This document shows, piece by piece, positions 26,120 to 35,282 of a stretch of DNA of 64,000 bases (position 1 is the stretch's first letter; each line of letters opens with the position of its first letter). Both the position numbers and the translations under genes were made by a program. Origin of the DNA: Belnapia mucosa (GTDB lineage Bacteria; Pseudomonadota; Alphaproteobacteria; Acetobacterales; Acetobacteraceae); NCBI RefSeq assembly GCF_016775475.1, contig NZ_JAEUXJ010000003.1, positions 357,033 through 421,032 of the forward strand. The letters run 5' to 3'. Below the pieces are notes generated by a model. That model did not search any database. It was not told where the DNA came from and saw nothing but the letters and a program-made list of their open reading frames with translations.

Positions 26120-26146
26120 GGCGGACGGAGGGATGCCCCGTCCGCC
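26120..26146 (-). promoter_or_regulatory. pufA-pufL intercistronic RNA hairpin
   Basis: Perfect 9-bp stem (GGCGGACGG/CCGTCCGCC) with a 9-nt loop, 16 nt after the pufA stop in transcript direction. In other purple bacteria such a hairpin protects the pufBA mRNA from 3' decay and sets the LH1 to RC ratio. The same role is inferred here from position and structure. Confidence 0.75.
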
Positions 26147-26161
26147 ACCCGGGCGGTCTTG

Positions 26162-26338
26162 CTAGACGACCGAACTGGTGGTGTCGGTGATCATCGCCTG
26201 CGGGCGCGGACCCTCGATCCAGTTGAAGCGGTTGGTGCTGAGCAGGATGAAATGGATCACCAGCGCGAGCACGAGCAGGAAGGTGAAGAGCCCGATCAAT
26301 GCCCGACGCGGATCGAACAGCAGCCAGATGCGCCACAT
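26162..26338 (-). CDS. pufA: LH1 antenna alpha polypeptide
   Basis: 58 residues: [18 protein letters not shown], then one membrane helix with the BChl-ligating His near residue 29 ([11 protein letters not shown]), followed by RFNWIEG, standard LH1-alpha signatures. Start ATG 26338 lies 16 nt after the pufB stop, with an AGGACAGGACT stretch as ribosome site. It oligomerises with PufB around the RC. Confidence 0.95.
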   Translation of the reverse strand: MWRIWLLFDPRRALIGLFTFLLVLALVIHFILLSTNRFNWIEGPRPQAMITDTTSSVV

Positions 26339-26354
26339 GAGTCCTGTCCTCCCT

Positions 26355-26576
26355 TCAGGTGATGTAGCTGGCGAGCGATGTCGCGCCGTCGATCATCGAC
26401 TGCACATAGCCCCGCGGCCCGGGCAGCCAGGGGCGCCATTGCCAAACCAGGAAATGCGCGACGATGGCGATGACGGTGAAGATGATGAAGGACGTGACGA
26501 AGATTCCGTGGAATTCCTTCGCTTCGCTCTCCGTCAGCCCCGTCAGCGAGCCATCCCGCATGTCGGTACCGGCCAT
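26355..26576 (-). CDS. pufB: LH1 antenna beta polypeptide
   Basis: 73 residues: acidic N-terminus [17 protein letters not shown], one membrane helix with the BChl His in [17 protein letters not shown], hallmark of LH1-beta. ATG 26576 is chosen by homology; the frame is open upstream without conservation. First gene of pufBALMC. The 136 nt up to bchZ contain no pufQ-like gene. Confidence 0.95.
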   Translation of the reverse strand: MAGTDMRDGSLTGLTESEAKEFHGIFVTSFIIFTVIAIVAHFLVWQWRPWLPGPRGYVQSMIDGATSLASYIT

Positions 26577-26712
26577 CTCGATTGCCTCCGTGATGGCGGC
26601 CTTGCGGCCGTTACCGCGCAATTCCCGCGCGGCTGGGATCGACGCGGCCGGTTGAGCCACGCACGACGTGTGGCCGCGCAGCCTGGGCGCGCGACGATGG
26701 GATGGCGGCCGG

Positions 26713-28155
26713 TCATGCGACGCGGCCCTCGGCAAGGTCGCGCAGCAGCGCGGCGATGCGGGATGCGGTGACGGCGGGCTCGGCGGCCTCGCGCGCGTCG
26801 CGCTCGGCGCGGTCGCGCAGGCGCTTGGCGGCCGAGATGCGGAGCAGGAAGGGCTCGGTCTCGAGATGCGCCTCGAGCAGCGACTGCGCCTCCGGCTCCC
26901 AGCGCTCGGCGGGGCGGGCGGGGGTGGCGGCGACGCGGTCGAGATCCGTCCCGAGGGGGAGGATGTGGAAGAGCGCGTCGAACAGCGCGTTGCAGTATTC
27001 CTGGATGAGGTAGGTGGCGCCGGCATAGCCCATGAAGGGCGTGCCGGTAGCGCGGCGGATGATCGCGCCCGGAAAGCTGGCCGGGATGTAGGTGCTGCGG
27101 GCCTTGGCCTCGGCGGCGTACATCCGCTCGTTGTAGGAGCCGAAGAGGACGAGGTGCGGCGTCTTGTGGATGGCGGTGCGGACGGCGGCGTTGTCGGTCT
27201 TCATCCCAGGTTGGCGGGCGAAGGAGAAGGCGCAGGGGATGCCCATCTCCTCCTCGAGGAAACGACGGAAGCCGCGAACATAGGTCTCGGTGGCGACGAC
27301 CGCGAAGCTGGCCGTCGCGTAGAAATCCTGCGTCACGCTGCGCCAGAGGTCCCAGATCGGCTTGATCGTGGTGTGCTTCTCGCGCTCGATGAAGGGCTCC
27401 GGGTCGAGGCCGGTCAGCTCGCCGAGCTTGCGCAGGAAATTGGTGGTGGCGAAGAGGCCGATGGGGGCCATCAGGTAGGGCCGCTCCAGCGTCTCGCAGA
27501 GCTTGCGGCCGAACTCGCGGTAGAGGCAGATGTTGACGTCCGCATCCGGCAGGCGGGCGATGTCGTCCACATGGCTGCCGAGCGGGAAGACGAGGTTGAT
27601 CTCGCAGCCGATCCCCTCGACCAGGCGCCGGATCTCGGCGAGGTCGGAGGGCATGTTGAAGGTGCCGTAGATCGGGCCGATCAGGTTGACGCGGGGCGGG
27701 CTGCCCTCGGTGCGCTTGCGCGGGCGGACCTTCTTGGCGCCGAACTCCGTCCAGAGCCAGTTGATGGCGCGGTCGGCGGCCTGCCACTGGTCCTCGTCGA
27801 TGGTGCGCGGGATGAAGCGGCGGAGGTTGCTGCCCTCGGGCGTCACGCCGCCGCCGATCATCTCGGCGATGCTGCCGGTGACGACGACGGCGGGGAGGTC
27901 CGCATCGCCGGCGGCCGCGGCGCGCTTCATCGGGCCCTCGGTCCCGGTCTGGGAAAGGGCCTCCTCGTCGAGGCCGGTGACCACCACGGGCAGTTCGTGC
28001 GGCGGCAGGGCGTCGGTGTAGTGGAGGACGGCGGTGACGGGCAGGTTCTCGCAGCCGACCGGGCCGTCGATCACGGTACGCAGCCCGCGCACGGCGCTGA
28101 AGGCATAGACGGCGCCCCAGTAGCCGCCGGCGCGGTCGTGGTCGAGGACGAGCAT
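26713..28155 (-). CDS. bchZ: Chlorophyllide a reductase subunit BchZ
   Basis: 480 residues. Nitrogenase-beta-like catalytic subunit; [21 protein letters not shown] near residue 30 carries a cluster Cys. BchY2Z2, fed by BchX, reduces the C7-C8 double bond of ring B to give bacteriochlorin. It starts 4 nt after bchY and is followed by the puf operon on the same strand, the usual bchCXYZ-puf superoperon. Confidence 0.95.
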   Translation of the reverse strand: MLVLDHDRAGGYWGAVYAFSAVRGLRTVIDGPVGCENLPVTAVLHYTDALPPHELPVVVTGLDEEALSQTGTEGPMKRAAAAGDADLPAVVVTGSIAEMIGGGVTPEGSNLRRFIPRTIDEDQWQAADRAINWLWTEFGAKKVRPRKRTEGSPPRVNLIGPIYGTFNMPSDLAEIRRLVEGIGCEINLVFPLGSHVDDIARLPDADVNICLYREFGRKLCETLERPYLMAPIGLFATTNFLRKLGELTGLDPEPFIEREKHTTIKPIWDLWRSVTQDFYATASFAVVATETYVRGFRRFLEEEMGIPCAFSFARQPGMKTDNAAVRTAIHKTPHLVLFGSYNERMYAAEAKARSTYIPASFPGAIIRRATGTPFMGYAGATYLIQEYCNALFDALFHILPLGTDLDRVAATPARPAERWEPEAQSLLEAHLETEPFLLRISAAKRLRDRAERDAREAAEPAVTASRIAALLRDLAEGRVA

Positions 28156-28159
28156 CGTG

Positions 28160-29641
28160 CTAGCTCCCCACCGCTTCGTCGGCCTTGAGCTTGGCGGCGC
28201 GCAGCTTGCGCTGGCGGTCGCGGAAGCCGGCGGGCTCCTCCGGCTTGCCGCGGAAGCCGTAGCCGGCGCGGTCCGGCGTGCCGACACCCTCGAAGAAGGA
28301 GACCATGCGGGAGAAGCGCTCCCTCCCCCGCGTCTGCGCGGCGACGATCGCCGCCATGGAGCCGGCGCCGGCGGGGCCGAAGAGCGGCCGGGCGGAGACC
28401 ATGTTGGTGAAGTAGAGGGCGGGGATGCCCATCTCCTTCGCCCGCTGCACCAGGGGCGTGGTGCCGAGGGCGAGGTCGGGCCTGACCTCGGTCATCGCCG
28501 CCATGTCCTGCTCGAGGCTGGCGCGGTACTGGACATGGGTGCCGCGGGCGGCGAGCCAGGCGCGGTCGGCCTCGGACCATTCGGTGCGCGGGCAGGCGGT
28601 GCCGACATAGGGCACCTCGGCGCCGGCCTCGGCCAGCAGGCGGGCGACCAGGAGCTCGGAGCCCTCGTAGCCGGAGACGGTGATGCGGGCGGCGATGGGC
28701 GCGGCGGCGAGCGCGGTCTGGATGGCCGGCAGCGCCCGCGCCTTGGCGATGTCGATGCGGGATTGCGGCAGGCCGGCGGCGCGGCCGATGCCCTGCAGCC
28801 AGGCCTCGGTGCCCTCGAGGCCGACGGGGCCGGAGCCGACCACGGGGCGGCCGGCGGTGGCAAATTCGCGGACGCTGGCAGTGTAGAAGGGGTGGGTGGC
28901 GGCGGCGACCTCGCAGTCGAGCGCGGCGTAGAGGTCGCGCCACTCGCGGGCAGGCGTCTGCGGGGCGACGGCGAGGCCCATCGGGGCCAGGAGCGCGGCA
29001 ATGCCCATGGGGTCGGCGGGGAAGAGCTCGCCGATCAGCGCGACGGTCGGCTCGCCCTCGATCAGGCTGGTGGGGCGGGCGACGGGGCCGGCCTCCGCCT
29101 CGTGGCGGGCATAGCGGAGCATGGCGCCGGCCAGCACATCCTTCGCCTCGGCATGGGTCGGCACGCCGAAGCCGGGCACGTCGATGCCGATGACGCGGAC
29201 GCCGTCGATCTGCTTCGGCAGCAGGTCCAGCGGCACGCCCGAGGCGGTCGGGACGCAGAGGTTGATGACGATGATGGCGTCCAGCTCATCGGGCTTCGCG
29301 GTGGCGTGGACGGCCTCGCGGATATCCTCGAAGAGCTTGCCGGTGACCAGCGTCTCGGAGTTGAAGGGCACGTAGCCGACGCTGCGGCGGGCGCCGTAGA
29401 AATGGCTGGTGAAGGTGAGGCCATAGACGCAGCAGGCGCTGCCCGAGAGGATCGTCGCCACGCGGCGCATGCGCAGGCCCACACGGAGCGAGCCGAAGGC
29501 GGGGCACATGCTCTGCGGCTGATCGTGCGGGCCGCGCGGGTAGTCGGCCATCAGCCGGTCGAGTGCATCCGACTTGCCGGCGGCGCGGGCGGCGGCCTGC
29601 ATCGTCTCGCGGCCGCCATGGCAGGATGCGCCCTCGGCCAT
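28160..29641 (-). CDS. bchY: Chlorophyllide a reductase subunit BchY
   Basis: 493 residues. Early Cys-containing segments [11 protein letters not shown] and [17 protein letters not shown] match the cluster-binding region of BchY, a nitrogenase NifD homologue. Partner of BchZ. ATG 29641 lies 2 nt after the bchX stop; an upstream frame extension is not homologous. Confidence 0.95.
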   Translation of the reverse strand: MAEGASCHGGRETMQAAARAAGKSDALDRLMADYPRGPHDQPQSMCPAFGSLRVGLRMRRVATILSGSACCVYGLTFTSHFYGARRSVGYVPFNSETLVTGKLFEDIREAVHATAKPDELDAIIVINLCVPTASGVPLDLLPKQIDGVRVIGIDVPGFGVPTHAEAKDVLAGAMLRYARHEAEAGPVARPTSLIEGEPTVALIGELFPADPMGIAALLAPMGLAVAPQTPAREWRDLYAALDCEVAAATHPFYTASVREFATAGRPVVGSGPVGLEGTEAWLQGIGRAAGLPQSRIDIAKARALPAIQTALAAAPIAARITVSGYEGSELLVARLLAEAGAEVPYVGTACPRTEWSEADRAWLAARGTHVQYRASLEQDMAAMTEVRPDLALGTTPLVQRAKEMGIPALYFTNMVSARPLFGPAGAGSMAAIVAAQTRGRERFSRMVSFFEGVGTPDRAGYGFRGKPEEPAGFRDRQRKLRAAKLKADEAVGS

Positions 29642-29643
29642 GC

Positions 29644-30663
29644 TCAGCTTCCCTCGTAGACGACTTCGAGGGAGGGCTTCTCGACCAGGGCCGAGCCGCA
29701 CATATCCTCCATCGTCGCCGGGTTCAGCACCACGCCGCGGCCGACCGCATCGCCCTTGAAGAGGCCGAGCAGGTTCTCGTGCGAGAGCGGGGTGGGACGG
29801 ACCGGCGGGGCCGTCGCCACCTGTTCGGCCAGGGTCTCGAAGACCGAGGCCCAGGGGCTGCCGGGCATGCCGACGATCTCGTAATTGGCCGACTTGCGGC
29901 GGATGTCGTCATCGGCGGGGATGGCCGAGAGGACGGGGATGCCGACGGCCTCCGCGAAGGCCTGTGCCTCGCCGGTGCCGTCATCCTTGTTGATGACAAG
30001 GCCGGCGACGCCGACATTGCCGCCGAGGCGGCGGAAGTAGTCCACCGCCGAGCAGACGTTGTTGGCGACGTAGAGGCTCTGCAGGTCGTTGGAGCCGACG
30101 ACGATCACCTTCTGGCACATGTCGCGGGCGATCGGCAGGCCGAAGCCGCCGCAGACCACGTCGCCGAGGAAGTCGAGCAGGACGTAGTCGAAGTCCCATT
30201 GGTGGAAGCCGAGCTTCTCCAGCAGCTCGAAGCCGTGGATGATCCCCCGCCCGCCGCAGCCGCGTCCGACCTCCGGCCCGCCGAGCTCCATGGCGTAGAC
30301 GCCGTCGCGCTTGAAGCAGACATCGCCGATGGCGACGGCCTCGCCGGCCAGCTTCTTCTTCGAGGACGTCTCGATGATGGTCGGGCAGGCGCGGCCGCCG
30401 AAGAGCAGGCTGGTGGTGTCGCTCTTCGGGTCGCAGCCGATGAGCAGGACGCGCTTGCCCTGCTGCGCCATCATGTATGAGAGGTTTGCCAGGGTGAAGG
30501 ACTTGCCGATGCCGCCCTTGCCGTAGATGGCGATGACCTGCGTCTCGCGCTTCACCGGGCCGGTATGCGGGGCGTCCGGCTCCTGCGCGGCCTCGGCACG
30601 GAGCGCGTCCTGCATGCTCGCCTGCGGTTGGGCCGAGTTGGGCTTGCCGACGGATGCGTTCAT
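29644..30663 (-). CDS. bchX: Chlorophyllide a reductase iron protein BchX
   Basis: 339 residues. NifH-like: P-loop YGKGGIGKS near residues 48-56, cluster cysteines in GRGCGGRG and [12 protein letters not shown]-driven electron donor to BchYZ through a [4Fe-4S] cluster bridging the dimer. The start overlaps the bchC stop (ATGA). Confidence 0.96.
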   Translation of the reverse strand: MNASVGKPNSAQPQASMQDALRAEAAQEPDAPHTGPVKRETQVIAIYGKGGIGKSFTLANLSYMMAQQGKRVLLIGCDPKSDTTSLLFGGRACPTIIETSSKKKLAGEAVAIGDVCFKRDGVYAMELGGPEVGRGCGGRGIIHGFELLEKLGFHQWDFDYVLLDFLGDVVCGGFGLPIARDMCQKVIVVGSNDLQSLYVANNVCSAVDYFRRLGGNVGVAGLVINKDDGTGEAQAFAEAVGIPVLSAIPADDDIRRKSANYEIVGMPGSPWASVFETLAEQVATAPPVRPTPLSHENLLGLFKGDAVGRGVVLNPATMEDMCGSALVEKPSLEVVYEGS

Positions 30664-31595
30664 GAACACTCGCTCCAATCCAGGACCATCTTGAGGCAGG
30701 ACGCATCGGTGAAGGCGGTGCGGTAGGCGGAGGCGGCCTGGGGCGCGGCCTCCCGGTGGGTGATGAGGCCGTCCAGCGACAGGCGGCCGGACCCGATCAG
30801 CGCGTTCACCGCGGCGAGGTCGGGGGCGCGCCACTCGGCGGCGATGCGGAGGCGGGCCTCGCGCATGAAGGCGGGCGGGAAGGCGAAGGAGAGCGGCGCG
30901 GCATAGAAGCCGGCCAGCACGATCTCGCCGCCCGGGGCGAGGCGGGCGATCAGCGTGTCGAGCAGGGCGCCGTCGCCGCTGACATCGACGATGCTGCGGT
31001 AGTCGCGCCGCGGGTCCTCGGCGGGGTCGAGGACGGGGTAGCCCTCGGCGCCGGTGCGGCGGGCGGGGTTGCTCTCCCACACCGTGGGCGGGGCGGCGCC
31101 GGCGGCCAGCGCCAGGCGGGCCAGCAGCCGGCCGAGGACGCCGTGGCCGATGATCAGCTCCGGCTGCGTGCCGCCCGCCGTCGCGTGGTGGGCGGTGGCG
31201 GCGAGGGCCAGCAGCACCGCGTTCTCGCGGAGGGAGGAGGCGACGGGGACGGTCTTCTCGCCGGCGACGACCAGGCGGCGGGCAGCGCCGCCGAACAGCC
31301 CGCGCACCGGGCCGAAGCAGCGGGCGCCGGGGACGAAGACGCGCTGGCCGGGCGTGCGGCCGGATAGCGGGCCGGCCTGGGCTATGCGGCCGACCGACTC
31401 GTAGCCGGGGACCAGCGGGTAGCCCATGCCGGGGAAGCTTGGCATCCGTCCGCTCCAGAGCAGGCGCTCCGTGCCGGTGCTGATGCCGCTCCATTCGACG
31501 TCGACGACGACATCCTCCGCGCCGGGCGGGGTGAGGTCGAGCCGGCGGAGCATCAGTTGCTCCGGTTCCTGCAGCAGGACTGCCATGGTGTCCAT
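30660..31595 (-). CDS. bchC: 3-hydroxyethyl bacteriochlorophyllide a dehydrogenase
   Basis: 311 residues; medium-chain dehydrogenase without the usual zinc ligands, with [14 protein letters not shown] near residue 38 and [17 protein letters not shown] as the nucleotide site. Oxidises the 3-hydroxyethyl group to acetyl in the last chlorin-ring step. First gene of the bchCXYZ-puf run. Two PpsR boxes lie directly upstream. Confidence 0.95.
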   Translation of the reverse strand: MDTMAVLLQEPEQLMLRRLDLTPPGAEDVVVDVEWSGISTGTERLLWSGRMPSFPGMGYPLVPGYESVGRIAQAGPLSGRTPGQRVFVPGARCFGPVRGLFGGAARRLVVAGEKTVPVASSLRENAVLLALAATAHHATAGGTQPELIIGHGVLGRLLARLALAAGAAPPTVWESNPARRTGAEGYPVLDPAEDPRRDYRSIVDVSGDGALLDTLIARLAPGGEIVLAGFYAAPLSFAFPPAFMREARLRIAAEWRAPDLAAVNALIGSGRLSLDGLITHREAAPQAASAYRTAFTDASCLKMVLDWSECS

Positions 31596-31615
31596 CGTCA
31601 GCCCTCCCTCTTCTG

Positions 31616-31643
31616 ATTAGTGTCAGCTTAATCTGACACTAAT
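31616..31643 (-). promoter_or_regulatory. Proximal PpsR/CrtJ operator of bchC
   Basis: A perfect TGT-N12-ACA box (31621-31638) sits inside an 11-bp-arm inverted repeat ATTAGTGTCAG/CTGACACTAAT with a CTTAAT centre. It ends 26 nt before the bchC ATG. The AT-rich centre overlaps a possible -10 (TAAGCT on the minus strand), 16 nt from a consensus TTGACA at 31652-31647. Confidence 0.85.
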
Positions 31644-31646
31644 GGC

Positions 31647-31664
31647 TGTCAAGTATTAACGACA
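31647..31664 (-). promoter_or_regulatory. Distal PpsR/CrtJ box of bchC, overlapping the crtF 3' end
   Basis: TGT-N12-ACA in full. On the minus strand it includes TTGACA, a consensus -35 for bchC. It overlaps the last codons of crtF. With the proximal box the centres are 26 bp apart (two and a half turns), allowing cooperative PpsR binding. Confidence 0.8.
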
Positions 31665-32794
31665 GCTTCGGCTGTCATCACCCGAACGAGCAGCGGCGTG
31701 CGGGTCGGGCGCAGGCGAGGCGCGGTGAAGCCGGCTTGGCGGAGCAGGACGGACAGCTCGGCAGGCGTGCGGGCGCGGCCGGTGCCCATGGCGAGGAGGT
31801 AGAAGCCGAAATAGGCCTCGCCGATCGGCTCGGCGCCGGGGGTGGCGGCCATCGGCTCGGCGAGCAGCAGCGTGCCGCCGGGCGGCAGGGCGGCACGGGC
31901 GGCGCGGAGGATGGCGAGCACCCGGTCGTCGTCGTGGTCGTGGATGACGCGGACCAGGCTCAGGATGTCGGCGCCTCGGGGAAGCGCGTCGGTGGTGACG
32001 TCGCCGCCGTGCAGACTCGCGCGGTCGGCCATGCCGGCGGCGGCGAAGCGGGGGCGGGCGCGTTCGGCGACGGCGGGGAGGTCGAAGAGCATCAGGCGGA
32101 GATGCGGGTGACGTGTGCCGGCGGCGCGGAGGAAGGAGCCGTCGCCGCCGCCGACATCGAGCAGGCAGCGGTGGGGGCGGAGGGAGATGGCGGCCAGGAC
32201 CTCCTCCGCGATGATGGGCTGGGAGGCGGCCATCAGGTCGGTATAGGCGGCAACCTGGTCGGGGCGGAGGGCGGCAGGCGCCGCCGTCCCGGCATAGGGC
32301 CAGTAGCCGGAGAGGTGGTTGCCGCCGCGCGGGCGGCGCAGCAGGGCGACCGGGTCGGCGAGGTCGCCATAGACGAGGGCGTGGTGCTCGACCATCGCCG
32401 TGACGCCGAGATTGTCCACCATGGCGGCGCCGAGCGGGCCGAGGCCCCAACGGCCTCCGCTGCGCCGCGCCAGCAGGCCGAGCGAGGCGGCGGCGGCGAA
32501 GAGGCGGGCAGCGGATTCGGGCGGCAGGGCGAGGCGGGCGGCGAGGCGGGATTCCTCCTCGGGGCCATCGCGGAGGATGTCGAAGAGGCGGAGGCGGACG
32601 CAGGCGAGCAGCACCTGCGAGTAGACGAAGCCGGCGCAGAGATCGAAGAGCGCGCGCACGCGGCGGCGGGCGACGGGCCGCGTCAGCGGGAAGCGCGTCG
32701 CCAGGCTGCGGAAGCGCGGGCTGGCGAGGATGCGGTCATAGGTGTCGCGCACGCGGTCCAGCAGGCCGGCGGGCCGGGCCATGGCGCCGGACAT
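31649..32794 (-). CDS. crtF: Demethylspheroidene O-methyltransferase
   Basis: 381 residues. An N-terminal winged-helix dimerisation domain precedes a SAM-binding domain with LLDVGGGDGSFLRAAG near residue 210 and the Glu/Asp-rich VIHDHDDDRVLAIL. Methylates the 1-hydroxy group of demethylspheroidene or rhodovibrin-type carotenoids in the spirilloxanthin pathway. ATG 32794 is 5 nt after the crtE stop; MARPAG at 32782 is a possible alternative. Confidence 0.92.
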   Translation of the reverse strand: MSGAMARPAGLLDRVRDTYDRILASPRFRSLATRFPLTRPVARRRVRALFDLCAGFVYSQVLLACVRLRLFDILRDGPEEESRLAARLALPPESAARLFAAAASLGLLARRSGGRWGLGPLGAAMVDNLGVTAMVEHHALVYGDLADPVALLRRPRGGNHLSGYWPYAGTAAPAALRPDQVAAYTDLMAASQPIIAEEVLAAISLRPHRCLLDVGGGDGSFLRAAGTRHPHLRLMLFDLPAVAERARPRFAAAGMADRASLHGGDVTTDALPRGADILSLVRVIHDHDDDRVLAILRAARAALPPGGTLLLAEPMAATPGAEPIGEAYFGFYLLAMGTGRARTPAELSVLLRQAGFTAPRLRPTRTPLLVRVMTAEAVVNT

Positions 32795-32799
32795 GCGGG

Positions 32800-33669
32800 C
32801 TATGCGGCCCGCACCGCGAGGCTGCGCGGCAGCAGGCGCTGCGTCTCCAGCAGGATGACGGCGCGGAGGCCTTCGGCGCCCGGGCAGGGCGGGATGGCGG
32901 CGGCGGCATCGGCGGCGAGGGATTCGAGGCGGGCGATGGCGCCGGGGAGGCCGAGTTGCAGGACGGCGCTCGGGCGGTGGTGGGCGGCGTCCTGGCCGGT
33001 GGGCTTGCCGAGTTCCGCCTCGTCGGAGACGGCGTCGCGGATGTCGTCGGCGACCTGGTAGGCCTCGCCGAGGCGGTCGCCGAGGAGGCGCCATGCGTCC
33101 GGGTCGGCGCCGGCGGCGGCGGCGCCGGCGGCGGTGGCGGCGGCGAAGAGGGAGCCGGTCTTCTGCCGCTGGTATTCGGTTAGGTCGCAGCGGGGCTCGC
33201 TTTCCCAGCCCTGGCCGGCGACGATGCCCGTCGGCATGCCGACCGAATCGCCGATGGTCAGCATCAGCGGACCGAGGCGTTGCGGCGCGGCAGCGGCGGC
33301 GCGGGCCATCAGCTGGAAGGCGAGGACGATGAGGGCGTCGCCGGCCAGCACCGCCAGAGGTTCGTTGAAAGCGCGGTGCAGGCTCGGCTTGCCGCGGCGG
33401 GTGGCGGCGTCGTCGAAGCAGGGCAGGTCGTCATGCACGAGGGAGGCGCAGTGCAGGAGCTCGATGGCGGCGCCGGCGGACTCCGCGAGGCCGGGCTGGT
33501 CGTCGCCGACCGCGCCGGCGACGGCGAGGACAAGGCGCGGGCGGAGGCGGGCGCCGCGGGGGAAGACGGCGTAGCGCATGGCTTCGGCGAGGCGCGGCGG
33601 GCTGCCGAGGCCTTCGGCGAGGGCGATGGCGGCGTTGAGGGCTCGTTCGATCCGCGTCACGGCGTCCAT
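32800..33669 (-). CDS. crtE: Geranylgeranyl diphosphate synthase
   Basis: 289 residues. Two Asp-rich prenyl-transferase motifs: HDDLPCFDD near residue 79 and VADDIRD near 210. Makes GGPP for carotenoids and for the BChl tail. Divergent from crtD across 65 nt containing PpsR boxes, and co-directional with crtF. Confidence 0.93.
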   Translation of the reverse strand: MDAVTRIERALNAAIALAEGLGSPPRLAEAMRYAVFPRGARLRPRLVLAVAGAVGDDQPGLAESAGAAIELLHCASLVHDDLPCFDDAATRRGKPSLHRAFNEPLAVLAGDALIVLAFQLMARAAAAAPQRLGPLMLTIGDSVGMPTGIVAGQGWESEPRCDLTEYQRQKTGSLFAAATAAGAAAAGADPDAWRLLGDRLGEAYQVADDIRDAVSDEAELGKPTGQDAAHHRPSAVLQLGLPGAIARLESLAADAAAAIPPCPGAEGLRAVILLETQRLLPRSLAVRAA

Positions 33670-33690
33670 GGCGACCTCCCCTGCCTTGGT

Positions 33691-33708
33691 TGTAATACTT
33701 GATTGTCA
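33691..33708. promoter_or_regulatory. Imperfect PpsR half-matching box, crtE-crtD intergenic
   Basis: TGT-N12-TCA, one base off consensus, 8 nt from the perfect box at 33717. It may serve crtE, whose start is 21 nt away on the minus strand. Confidence 0.45.
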
Positions 33709-33716
33709 GCCAGAAG

Positions 33717-33734
33717 TGTCATCTTTAATGGACA
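33717..33734. promoter_or_regulatory. PpsR/CrtJ box abutting the crtD start
   Basis: Perfect TGT-N12-ACA; the final A is directly followed by the crtD ATG at 33735. Occupancy would block initiation of crtD and, 48 nt away, crtE. Confidence 0.8.
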
Positions 33735-35282
33735 ATGGCGTCAACGACTAATCACGCAGAGCCGCGGGTAGTGGTGATCGGGGCCGGCATCGCCGGGCTG
33801 GCGGCGGCCGTCGTGCTCGCGGCGCGGGGGCTCGACGTCACCGTGCTCGAGCGGGCGGCGGCACCGGGCGGGAAGATGCGGGAGGTCGCGGTGGGCGATG
33901 CGCGCATCGATGGCGGGCCGACGGTCTTCACCATGCGCTGGGTCTTCGAGGAGCTCTTCGCCGAGGCGGGGGCCTCGCTCGATGAGCATGTGGGGTTGCG
34001 GCCGGTCTCGGTGCTGGCGCGGCATGCCTGGGGCGAGCGGGAGAGGCTCGACCTCTTCGCCGACATCGGGGCATCGGCCGATGCGATCGGGCGGTTCGCG
34101 GGGGCGGCGGAGGCGCGCGGCTACCGCGACTTCTGCGAGCGGGCGCGGAAGATCTACCGGACGCTGGAGGGGCCGTTCATCCGCGCGGCGCGGCCGACGC
34201 CCCTGTCGCTGGCGGCGGGGGCGGGGCTGCGCGGGCTCACCGACATGTGGGGCGTCTCGCCCTTTGCCACGCTCTGGAAGGAGCTGGGGAAGCACTTCCG
34301 CGATGCGCGGCTGCGGCAGCTCTTCGGGCGTTATGCGACCTATTGCGGGTCCTCACCCTTCCAGGCGCCGGCCACCTTGATGCTCGTCGCGCATGTGGAG
34401 CAGGCGGGGGTGTGGCTGGTCGATGGCGGGATGCATCGCCTGGCCCTGGCGCTGGCAGGGCTGGCGGAGGCCAAGGGGGCGCGGTTCCGCTACGGCGCCG
34501 AGGTGCGGGAGATCGAGGCGCAAGGCGGGCGGGTGTCGGGCGTCGTGCTGCGGAGCGGCGAGCGGATCGGAGCGGAGGCGGTCATCGCCAATGCCGATCT
34601 CGGGGCGCTGGCGGGCGGGTTGCTCGGGGCGGCGGCGCAGGGCGCGGTCGAGAGGCCGGCGGCGGAGCGGAGCCTGTCGGCGATGACCTGGTGCATGGAG
34701 GCCAAGGCTTCGGGCTTTCCGCTGGCGCGGCATACGGTGTTCTTCTCGCGCGACTACGAGGCGGAGTTCCGCGACATCTTCGGGCGTGGGCGGTTGCCGG
34801 CGGAGCCCACGGTCTATGTCTGCGCGCAGGACCGCGACGATGCGGGGGCCGGGCCCGATGGGCCGGAGCGGCTGCTCGTGCTGACCAATGCGCCGGCGCT
34901 CGGCGACCGGCGCGCCTTCACCGCCGAGGAGACCGCATCATGCGAGAGGAACAGCTTCGACCTGCTGCGGCGCTGCGGGTTGCAGATGGAGAAGGGGGCG
35001 ACGGTGCTGACCACGCCGCTGGGCTTCGAGCGGCTCTTCCCGGCGACGGGCGGGGCGCTCTACGGCCGGGCGCTGCATGGCTGGGCGAGCAGCTTCGGGC
35101 GGCCGGGAGCGGCGACAAGGCTGCCGGGGCTCTTCCTGGCGGGGGGAAACGTGCATCCCGGGCCGGGCGTACCGATGGCGGCGATGTCGGGGCGGCTGGC
35201 GGCGGCGCAGCTGATTGGGCACCTGGATTCGACCGCGCGGTCGCGCCGGACGGCTATGCCTGGTGGTATGTCGACGCGCTGA
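33735..35282 (+). CDS. crtD: 1-hydroxycarotenoid 3,4-desaturase
   Basis: 515 residues. FAD-binding GAGIAGLAAAVVL near residue 16 and the CrtI/CrtD-family C-terminal LFLAGGNVHPGPGVPMA. DGGPTVFTMRWVFEELF is characteristic of CrtD rather than CrtI, as is the context with crtC, E and F. Desaturates C3-C4 of hydroxylated carotenoids. The last about 15 residues (after LDSTARSRR) overlap the conserved start of CrtC in another frame. ATG 33735 follows the PpsR box immediately; no good ribosome site is visible. Confidence 0.92.
   Translation: MASTTNHAEPRVVVIGAGIAGLAAAVVLAARGLDVTVLERAAAPGGKMREVAVGDARIDGGPTVFTMRWVFEELFAEAGASLDEHVGLRPVSVLARHAWGERERLDLFADIGASADAIGRFAGAAEARGYRDFCERARKIYRTLEGPFIRAARPTPLSLAAGAGLRGLTDMWGVSPFATLWKELGKHFRDARLRQLFGRYATYCGSSPFQAPATLMLVAHVEQAGVWLVDGGMHRLALALAGLAEAKGARFRYGAEVREIEAQGGRVSGVVLRSGERIGAEAVIANADLGALAGGLLGAAAQGAVERPAAERSLSAMTWCMEAKASGFPLARHTVFFSRDYEAEFRDIFGRGRLPAEPTVYVCAQDRDDAGAGPDGPERLLVLTNAPALGDRRAFTAEETASCERNSFDLLRRCGLQMEKGATVLTTPLGFERLFPATGGALYGRALHGWASSFGRPGAATRLPGLFLAGGNVHPGPGVPMAAMSGRLAAAQLIGHLDSTARSRRTAMPGGMSTR

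Noticed and set aside
26668..29659. Two roughly 500-codon plus-strand frames antisense to bchZ and bchY
   Set aside because: Typical GC-rich shadows (Glu/Ala/Gly/Arg repeats), no homology, no ribosome sites.
34247..35227. Upstream part of the crtC frame inside crtD
   Set aside because: The residues are Ala/Gly/Arg-rich shadow sequence of crtD; CrtC homology starts only at about 35228.
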